DNA of 64,000 bases from Chloroflexota bacterium (lineage in GTDB: Bacteria; Chloroflexota; Chloroflexia; Chloroheliales; Chloroheliaceae). The DNA lies in the NCBI GenBank assembly GCA_028287745.1, contig JAQBPB010000112.1, forward strand, positions 1-64,000, read 5' to 3'. Below, one piece after another: positions 58,485 through 64,000 of this stretch; position 1 is the first letter of the stretch, and every line of letters begins with the position of its first letter. Below the pieces are notes generated by a model. It ran no database searches. It saw only the letters and a list, made by a program, of their open reading frames with translations, and had not been told where the DNA came from. Position numbers and translations under genes: made by a program.

Positions 58485-59471
58485 TTATTCACCGGCACCG
58501 GAAAGATTTTCACCAATCTGAAATAGTCCGGTTGCCAGCTCAATAAATTTCTCGCGGTCCTGTAAAACTTCCAGCCAGCGGCCCGGAATGGCGGATAGGC
58601 CGTATAAAGCCCCGGCTATTTCGCCGGTAACCGCGCCAACCGTATCGGCATCATGGCCCCCATTGACCGCTTTGATAACCGCTTCTTCAAAACTTGAGGT
58701 TGTATCAACACAGTGCAAAGCCGTTAAGACGGTCGAAAGGGCCCAGCCGGTATTGCCCCGGTGGGGGCGGCCCGCCCTATCCCAGTTTTCCAACTCGGCC
58801 CGCCATTCCGGGCCGGTTCGGGCTTTAGCCCGCTCCAGGGCGGTATCAAAGCTGGCCCCTTCAATCAACTCGGCAATCATTATATTTGCCACCACGCAGG
58901 CTTCCACCGCAATTACGGAACGGTGAGTCGGAGCGGCACTGAGCAAAGAATCGCGGACCAGTTCGGGGCGGTACTCCGGCCGGTGCCACAGGACCGCTAC
59001 CGGCGCACAGCGCATTACCGCGCCGTTAGCCTGGCTGTCGGGGTTAGCATCACCAGACAGGGCAGCCGGGGTGCCCGCTTTCAAACGGGCCAGAGCCAGG
59101 CGAGTAGTAATACCCATATCTGGCGGGCCGGAACAATACCAGGCCACAAAACGGCGCCCCAGGTCGTCCACGTCCAGACCGGCGCGGCCTTCCCGGCCGG
59201 TGCTGACCAGGCTTTCCAGCAGGCAGAGCATCATCTGACTGTCGTCGGTATAGTGGCCGACCGGCCAGTTAAAAGCGCCACCGCCGCGCATTTCGGTCTG
59301 GCCGGACAGACCGTAACGGGCTTTGATTTGTTCCGGCGTAGTAAATTCGACCGTACTGCCCAGGGCGTCGCCAACTGCCAGGCCCAATATGCTACCTTTT
59401 GCCCGGTCCAAACGTATATTATAAGCGAAAGTATTTGTATTTTGAGAATTATCGGTGTTATTTGATATCAT
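58485..59471 (-). CDS. ADP-ribosylglycohydrolase family protein
   Basis: 328 residues. Metal-binding YTDDSQM (74-80), with the N-terminal GLAVGDALGSTVEF and C-terminal GGHDADTVGAVTGEIAGALYG, the di-magnesium site of DraG/ARH enzymes. It removes ADP-ribose from arginine or from small molecules. It heads a two-gene transcript with the macrodomain. The ATG at 59471 has AAGGTAAGG upstream and lies about 37 bases from the predicted start of transcription. No ADP-ribosyltransferase is in the window. Confidence 0.92.
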   Translation of the reverse strand: MISNNTDNSQNTNTFAYNIRLDRAKGSILGLAVGDALGSTVEFTTPEQIKARYGLSGQTEMRGGGAFNWPVGHYTDDSQMMLCLLESLVSTGREGRAGLDVDDLGRRFVAWYCSGPPDMGITTRLALARLKAGTPAALSGDANPDSQANGAVMRCAPVAVLWHRPEYRPELVRDSLLSAAPTHRSVIAVEACVVANIMIAELIEGASFDTALERAKARTGPEWRAELENWDRAGRPHRGNTGWALSTVLTALHCVDTTSSFEEAVIKAVNGGHDADTVGAVTGEIAGALYGLSAIPGRWLEVLQDREKFIELATGLFQIGENLSGAGE

Positions 59472-59489
59472 TTAAACCTTACCTTTTTA

Positions 59490-59542
59490 ACACTAAAGTG
59501 TAGAACATACACTGATTGTAGCACGGTCCCGGCAAAAGTCAA
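59490..59542 (-). promoter_or_regulatory. Promoter with overlapping palindromic operators
   Basis: Minus-strand TTGACT (59542-59537), 16 bases, TACAAT (59520-59515) with extended TGC. Two palindromes overlap the start: GTGTA-GAACA-TACAC (59498-59512) and ACACT-AA-AGTGT (59490-59501). A protein bound there would block the start. Confidence 0.6.
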
Positions 59543-59572
59543 TAGACCAGGAATTTAAAAGAAAAGACAGTC

Positions 59573-59581
59573 TGGTATAAT
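59573..59581 (+). promoter_or_regulatory. Extended -10 element for uvrB
   Basis: TGG-TATAAT, hexamer 59576-59581, no -35. The leader is about 125 bases. No clear LexA box. Confidence 0.5.
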
Positions 59582-59713
59582 AACAGATGCACTTTTTTAT
59601 CAATCTGGCGATAATATAAGACAGGGTAATTTTCCAAAGCAGGATGATTGAAAAGAAGTAAAAGAAATAATAAAGAATGCTTGGTAGGATAAAAAGCAGG
59701 AAAGCACGAAAAT

Positions 59714-61792
59714 ATGCCTGAATTTAAAACCGTATCAGACTTTAAGCCCACCGGCGACCAGCCCGAAGCAATCAATCAACTGGCAAAAGGGATTGAAGCC
59801 GGGGAACGCCATCAGATTTTGCTGGGTGTTACCGGTAGCGGTAAGACTTTTAGCATGGCAAAGATAATTGAGCAAGTCCAAAGACCGGCTTTGATTCTAG
59901 CCCACAATAAGACCCTGGCCGCGCAGTTGTACCAGGAATTTAAAGAGTTCTTTCCCAATAACGCGGTGGAATACTTTGTAAGTTATTACGATTATTACCA
60001 GCCGGAAGCCTATATTCCCCGCAATGACGTGTATGTTGAAAAGACGGCTGACGTTAATGAAGAAATTGATAAGTTGCGCCACGCGGCCACCCGCGCCTTA
60101 CTGGAACGGCACGATGTCATCATTGTAGCTTCGGTTTCCTGTATTTATGGTCTGGGTTCCCCGGAAGAATACGGTAAAGTGGTTGTCAGCCTTAAAAAGG
60201 GCGAGGTTATCCGGCGCGATAGAATCTTACGGCACCTGGTTGATATTCAATACGCCCGCAACGATATGAGCCTTTCACGCGGGACTTTCCGGGTCCGGGG
60301 CGATACCCTGGAAATCTACCCGGCTTACGAAGAAATTGCCCTGCGGATTGAACTATTCGGGGACGAAATCGAGCGTATCACCGAAGTTGACCCGCTGACC
60401 GGTGAAATCCTGGTGGAGCGGACCAAAGTAGATATTTATCCGGCCAAGCACTTTGTAACTTCGGCTGAGAAACTCCAGGCGGCCATCCGGGATATCCGGA
60501 CCGAGATGGAAGAACGCCTGAAAGAACTGGAAGATGACGGTAAATTACTGGAAGCGGCCCGCCTCCGGCAGCGGACGCTTTATGACCTGGAAATGCTGGA
60601 AGAGGCCGGTTACTGTAACGGGGTAGAGAACTACTCGCGCCACCTGGCCCGGCGAGCGGCGGGCGAACAGCCCTGGACCTTGCTGGATTACTTCCCGGAT
60701 GACTACATTATGTTTATTGATGAGTCGCACATCTCCCTGCCGCAGGTCCGGGGCATGTACGGTGGCGACCGCTCTCGTAAAATGACCCTGATTGACTATG
60801 GTTTCCGCTTACCTTCGGCGGCGGACAACCGTCCGTTAACTTTCGAAGAATTTGATAACCATATTCACCAGGCGGTCTATGTCTCGGCAACACCCGGCCC
60901 TTACGAAATGGAACATACTCCGCCGGAAAATATCGCCCAGCAAATCATCCGGCCAACCGGCCTGATTGACCCGGAAATCAGCGTCCGGCCGACCAAAGGC
61001 CAGATTGATGACCTGGTAGGCGAAATCCAGGAACGTGTCCGCAAACGCCAGCGCGTCCTGGTCACCACCCTGACTAAACGCATGGCCGAAGAATTGGCCG
61101 ATTACCTGATTGAAATGGGTATCAAGACCCACTATTTGCATAGTGAGGTAGTGACGCTGGAGCGGGTGGAAATCCTGCGCGATTTGCGCCTGGGCGTGTA
61201 TGATGTGATCGTGGGTATTAACCTTTTGCGAGAAGGCCTGGACTTACCGGAAGTGTCACTGGTAGCAATCCTGGATGCCGATAAAGAAGGCTTCCTGCGT
61301 TCGACAAGTTCGCTTATCCAGATAACCGGCCGGGCGGCCCGTCACCTGGAAGGTAAAGTACTGATGTACGCCGACCGCATTACCGACTCGATGCGGCGTG
61401 CAATAGATGAGACTTACCGGCGGCGTAAAATCCAGATGGCCCATAATGAGGAACACGGGATTGAACCGGCCAGTATTGTCAAACAGATCAAGGATATTAC
61501 CGATAGAGTGCGGGCAGTCGCCGAGTCACGCGGTGAATATATCGTTGACGCAGCCGACACGGCGGCGGACGCCCAGCCTTCGCTGCCCGGCGCTTTGCCT
61601 AAAGACGAGATTGTGCGCCTGATCAAAGACCTGGAAAGCCAGATGCGGCAGGCTTCCAAAATGCTGGAATTCGAGAAAGCCGCTATGCTCCGCGACCAGG
61701 TAGTTGAGTTAAAGCGCATGGTCCAGGAAGACAAGCTGGAAGAAGATAAACCGGCCAAAAAGCCGATTTTGAGCCGCAACTCGCAGCGCTAA
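59714..61792 (+). CDS. uvrB: UvrB, excinuclease ABC subunit B
   Basis: 692 residues. Walker A GVTGSGKT (38-45), the DNA-clamping beta-hairpin YYDYYQPEAYIP, DESH box, helicase motifs to TGRAARH, and a C-terminal UVR motif (EIVRLIKDLESQMRQASKML) that contacts UvrC. It verifies damage in nucleotide excision repair. uvrA and uvrC are not here. Length and motifs normal. Confidence 0.97.
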   Translation: MPEFKTVSDFKPTGDQPEAINQLAKGIEAGERHQILLGVTGSGKTFSMAKIIEQVQRPALILAHNKTLAAQLYQEFKEFFPNNAVEYFVSYYDYYQPEAYIPRNDVYVEKTADVNEEIDKLRHAATRALLERHDVIIVASVSCIYGLGSPEEYGKVVVSLKKGEVIRRDRILRHLVDIQYARNDMSLSRGTFRVRGDTLEIYPAYEEIALRIELFGDEIERITEVDPLTGEILVERTKVDIYPAKHFVTSAEKLQAAIRDIRTEMEERLKELEDDGKLLEAARLRQRTLYDLEMLEEAGYCNGVENYSRHLARRAAGEQPWTLLDYFPDDYIMFIDESHISLPQVRGMYGGDRSRKMTLIDYGFRLPSAADNRPLTFEEFDNHIHQAVYVSATPGPYEMEHTPPENIAQQIIRPTGLIDPEISVRPTKGQIDDLVGEIQERVRKRQRVLVTTLTKRMAEELADYLIEMGIKTHYLHSEVVTLERVEILRDLRLGVYDVIVGINLLREGLDLPEVSLVAILDADKEGFLRSTSSLIQITGRAARHLEGKVLMYADRITDSMRRAIDETYRRRKIQMAHNEEHGIEPASIVKQIKDITDRVRAVAESRGEYIVDAADTAADAQPSLPGALPKDEIVRLIKDLESQMRQASKMLEFEKAAMLRDQVVELKRMVQEDKLEEDKPAKKPILSRNSQR

Positions 61793-61811
61793 ACCAGTAA
61801 ATTTCAAGAAT

Positions 61812-61839
61812 AAAAAAACCGGGGCATCCCGGTTTTTTT
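61812..61839 (+). terminator. uvrB terminator, bidirectional
   Basis: AAAAAAACCGGG (61812-61823), GCAT loop, CCCGGTTTTTTT (61828-61839). Confidence 0.9.
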
Positions 61840-61855
61840 ATTACCTGTTGCCAGG

Positions 61856-62095
61856 TTATGGGCGTAAGGTCAGGGTATTTTCCGCCTTCGCGTTTACCGC
61901 GTTATTGTAAAAGAGAAGCAGCAGCACCAGGATCAAGAGAAAGGTACCAGGAACAGACCAAAACGGAGTAACCGGGAGCGCCAACTTCGTATTTTCGTAG
62001 GGGCAGGCTGGACAGTAGGGGTAGGGCTGGCAAGTTGCTTCATTGCAATTCTCCATTGAGGAGTGTGACCGAAGGCAAAAACGGCTTGAACACAA
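61856..62095 (-). CDS. Small Cys-rich single-pass membrane protein
   Basis: 79 residues from TTG 62095, or 66 from ATG 62056; neither has a good ribosome binding site. Cys residues cluster before the membrane helix (MENCNEATCQPYPYCPACPY), followed by a helix FLLILVLLLLFY (about residues 51-65) and a polar end. The CxxC pair YCPACPY could bind a metal or form a disulfide. No family recognised. It may be a conserved small protein or a chance frame. Confidence 0.45.
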   Translation of the reverse strand: MCSSRFCLRSHSSMENCNEATCQPYPYCPACPYENTKLALPVTPFWSVPGTFLLILVLLLLFYNNAVNAKAENTLTLRP

Positions 62096-62147
62096 AACCG
62101 GCCAGGGCCTTTACATGGCCTGGCCGGACTTTATCTTAAAATTAGAG

Positions 62148-62525
62148 TTAGACGCGTTCGTAGCGGTCAAGGTTAAGTACAAAGACTGTCGCCCGGCCGG
62201 TCTGAATTTCGGGTGAGCTACCGGAAATAGCCTGGTTGATGAATTGGTCGAGCGGGTTACCGGACTTGCGAGAGGAAATCGAAGTGCTATCCGGGAAAGG
62301 ATTCGTCACAGGGTGACGGCGGCTCTGGCTGTGCTGGGCCACAATAGTAAGGACATTCTGGACTGCTTCGTCGGGCACCCCGACAATAATAGTGGTATTG
62401 CCCTGACGCAAAAAACCGCCGGTACTGGCCAGACGGGTCGCGCCATAATGAGCCGCCGTCAGACCATCAATTAAATCGTCGGCGTCCTCGTTTTGGACAA
62501 TGGCAACTACAAGTTTCATCGCCAT
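62148..62525 (-). CDS. darA: Cyclic di-AMP receptor (PII-like, DarA/PstA family)
   Basis: 125 residues. MKLVVAIVQNEDADDLIDGL, then GATRLASTGGFLRQGNTTII with the TGGFLRxGNTT stretch that contacts c-di-AMP, and a long B-loop before FVLNLDRYERV. It is a trimeric PII-like receptor. Partners are unknown; such proteins control potassium or osmolyte uptake and carbon metabolism. AGAGGG precedes ATG 62525; ATG 62519 (MKL) also possible. A near-ideal promoter lies upstream. Confidence 0.9.
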   Translation of the reverse strand: MAMKLVVAIVQNEDADDLIDGLTAAHYGATRLASTGGFLRQGNTTIIVGVPDEAVQNVLTIVAQHSQSRRHPVTNPFPDSTSISSRKSGNPLDQFINQAISGSSPEIQTGRATVFVLNLDRYERV

Positions 62526-62867
62526 GCTGAAGTTCCCTCTCTTAAAAATTAGAGCCGGTTTATCAAGGTAACAATGCGCCGGACAAGCCTAGTAAAAAAG
62601 CAAATAGGAAATTGGTAATTTCCATTATATGTTTGCCAGGTGTGGCTGTCAACAGGGGCTCGACCATGCCCATGGAGAATGCAAGCTCCGCCCAGGCAAA
62701 ATATGTAAGAAAAGTCCGAGTAAAAGCAAAGACTGGATAACAGATACCGCATTGGTGCCGGTAGCTCCCTCAAGCTGGTACAATTTTTCCTGGAGGGCTT
62801 GTAAATCCGATACAATAGCAAGAGTGGGTAGTGCCCGACTCAGCGCTTTAGCCTGGTAGTAGAAAGG
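62526..62867. other. Spacer, c-di-AMP receptor / MerR gene
   Basis: 342-base spacer. Besides the promoter at 62624-62652 I see no gene; short frames on both strands lack start signals and family resemblance. Confidence 0.55.
62624..62652 (-). promoter_or_regulatory. Consensus promoter for c-di-AMP receptor
   Basis: Minus-strand TTGACA (62652-62647), 17 bases, TATAAT (62629-62624): both boxes perfect. The leader is about 92 bases. Confidence 0.85.
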
Positions 62868-63602
62868 TCATAAAGAGCTACAAAGTTCCGGCCAAAACTG
62901 ACTGATATACTCCTGAAAAGAGGCTATTGCAGACAGACAGGCCCAGCTCGTCCTGGCGAGTTCCGCCCGCCTCTTCTCTACGGCCTCGATAGCCTTCTCC
63001 GGCTGCCCGGCCGCCAGTTCATCCAGGGTTGTATGAATCGCGTTGAAGTCGTAGCCAGCCTCCCTGAGCAGGACCACTACGCGCAGGCGGCGCATTTGCG
63101 GCTCGTCATAGAGGCGATAGCGGCTATCCTTGTCTCGCACAGGCTGCAAAAGGCCCTGTTGTTCCCAGAAATGCAACGCCGAAACACGCACACCCACTTG
63201 CTTTGCCGCCTCCCCCACCCGGAGTCGTTGCGAATGGCGCGTATTAACAACAGGAGCGGCTTGCGCGGCCAACATTCTTAAGACGCCTAGCGTCTGCTCA
63301 AACTGGAGGCGCTTGCTGGCGAGTTCAGCGTGACGCTCGTCGATCAGAGCGAGTGCCACTGCCAGTTTACCCTGGTGAGCCGCCTGCATAATCGACCGCG
63401 ACCGCTGCCAGCCATAGCCACCGGCCAGGCTTCGAGCGGTCTTGAGCGCCACAAGATGGGTCTGTGTATAGAGGCGATAGCCGCCCGGACTGCGTCCGGC
63501 GGTTGGAATTAAGCCACTGGCTTCATAATTGCGCACCTGTTGTACGCTTATTTGCCCGGCCTGGGCCAGGTCTATTGTACGCAGATAGTTACCAACTATC
63601 AT
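62868..63602 (-). CDS. MerR-family regulator with two MerR DNA-binding domains
   Basis: 244 residues. A first MerR helix-turn-helix and wing (ISVQQVRNYEASGLIPTAGR, GGYRLYTQTHLVALKTARSL) is followed by a helical linker, and a second one (RVGEAAKQVGVRVSALHFWE, LLQPVRDKDSRYRLY). No Cys-rich metal site or effector domain follows. Two DNA-binding domains in one chain might let a monomer span both half-sites. GAGG precedes the ATG at 63602. It is divergent from the DUF6194 gene, whose promoter it may control. Confidence 0.85.
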   Translation of the reverse strand: MIVGNYLRTIDLAQAGQISVQQVRNYEASGLIPTAGRSPGGYRLYTQTHLVALKTARSLAGGYGWQRSRSIMQAAHQGKLAVALALIDERHAELASKRLQFEQTLGVLRMLAAQAAPVVNTRHSQRLRVGEAAKQVGVRVSALHFWEQQGLLQPVRDKDSRYRLYDEPQMRRLRVVVLLREAGYDFNAIHTTLDELAAGQPEKAIEAVEKRRAELARTSWACLSAIASFQEYISQFWPELCSSL

Positions 63603-63819
63603 GTAAAATCCTCAAGTGCTTTTAGAGGCTTACTCCATTTTTGAGTTCTATACATTGAATAGTTTATAGCATACTAGGGTTCTTTATGCCAGGTATTCGG
63701 CCTTCAGGGGCATTTTGGGAGCAATAATAAAGCTGGCAAGCCAATTCCAACCCTCCATTATTGCATTTGAGTTGTAGAATAAGTCTGTAGCCTGGAACTC
63801 ACCTCAGAAAGTTTAGAAC

Positions 63820-63835
63820 GATAAGGTTGCTTATC
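63820..63835. promoter_or_regulatory. Inverted repeat in divergent spacer
   Basis: GATAAG-GTTG-CTTATC, perfect 6-base arms, between the MerR gene and the DUF6194 gene, 36 bases before the latter's ATG. Possibly an operator for the regulator. Confidence 0.35.
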
Positions 63836-63871
63836 AGAAGATTGTATTTCCAATTAGAAAGGAGCTTCTAC

Positions 63872-64000
63872 ATGGACGAAGCCTCGATCACCCAATATAT
63901 CATCGACACGTTTGACGATATTCAGACTCTCACCGTGACAGGTACTACCTTCTTTTTTTACGACCCTAAACAAAAATTTCCGTTCGCTACAATGGTAACC
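63872..64000 (+). CDS. DUF6194 family protein (5' part only)
   Basis: 43 codons remain before the right edge. The start MDEASITQYIIDTFDDIQTL then TFFFYDPKQKFPFATMVT has the FFFYDPxxKFPFATxVT pattern that I associate with DUF6194 proteins. AAAGGAG lies eight bases before the ATG. Function unknown; the divergent MerR regulator is the only contextual clue. Confidence 0.7.
   Translation, partial: MDEASITQYIIDTFDDIQTLTVTGTTFFFYDPKQKFPFATMVT

Noticed and set aside
59490..59581. LexA box between ADP-ribose operon and uvrB
   Set aside because: Only a single GAACAT half matches; the palindromes found sit over the other promoter and do not have the GAAC-N4-GTTC form.
62549..62859. Short frames on both strands between c-di-AMP receptor and MerR genes
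   Set aside because: No start signals and no family resemblance; a consensus promoter runs through them.
1..64000. tRNA, rRNA or IS elements
   Set aside because: I scanned spacers for T-loop signatures, transposase motifs and terminal inverted repeats and found none I could support.

Overview
The window is bacterial chromosomal DNA (moderately GC-rich, dense protein-coding, AT-rich spacers), with no phage, IS, CRISPR, rRNA or tRNA gene that I can see. The protein-family mix (a fused shikimate kinase/3-dehydroquinate synthase, DUF2227, DUF1634, DUF6062 and DUF2752 proteins, a c-di-AMP receptor, a coenzyme-B12 acyl-CoA mutase, lipoprotein solute-binding proteins) suggests a Chloroflexota (Chloroflexi) bacterium. 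That placement is inference; no marker rRNA is present.

Layout. 1-7.1 kb: a large secreted protein running off the left edge and an orphan multi-sensor hybrid histidine kinase. 7.4-12.5 kb: mutM, a methyltransferase/glycosyltransferase pair and the methylmalonyl-CoA mutase large subunit. 12.6-19.5 kb: small proteins, a Fur-family regulator, an M20 amidohydrolase, an NAD(P)-binding protein, a DUF1634 membrane protein, a fatty acid desaturase and a TPR/MshEN-like protein. 19.8-24.9 kb: a pyrimidine cluster, pyrF-pyrE-pyrC-pyrB-pyrD, on the minus strand. 24.9-30.7 kb: a cellulose-synthase-like transferase with a PilZ domain, a zincin with an N-terminal motif like that of contractile-injection-system cargo, and an ABC exporter. 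30.8-35.4 kb: metY, a 3-hydroxyisobutyrate-dehydrogenase-like enzyme, a second small zincin coupled to an unknown protein, and a YbjQ-family protein. 35.8-41.2 kb: an overlapping operon of sugar-binding lipoprotein, GT2, GT-C and folC. 41.3-48.0 kb: an oligopeptide-type binding lipoprotein with asd, and divergent murG-EamA-SDR-flavin reductase. 48.0-48.25 kb: a gene-less stretch that looks like a CRP-controlled structured small RNA. 48.6-54 kb: a lone ABC ATPase, DUF2227, aroKB, DUF6062 and an aldo/keto reductase. 54-57.8 kb: DUF4064-like, TM2 and DUF2752 membrane proteins, then clpX. 57.9-64 kb: a macrodomain/ADP-ribosylglycohydrolase pair, uvrB, a small Cys-rich membrane protein, a c-di-AMP receptor, a double-MerR regulator and a DUF6194 gene cut by the right edge.

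Signals. Promoters are readable: TTGACA/TATAAT-type pairs, and an extended -10 TGNTATAAT that occurs ten times exactly, all in spacers. Most transcription units end in clear hairpins. The most interesting item is 48008-48245: a perfect TGTGA-N6-TCACA site at the spacing of a class II CRP promoter, followed by nested long-range stems and an intrinsic terminator, with no open reading frame. Next come the zincin at 27379-28746, the ADP-ribose eraser operon whose start region is covered by two overlapping palindromes, and the triple ATTACAAT repeat in front of the PilZ glycosyltransferase.
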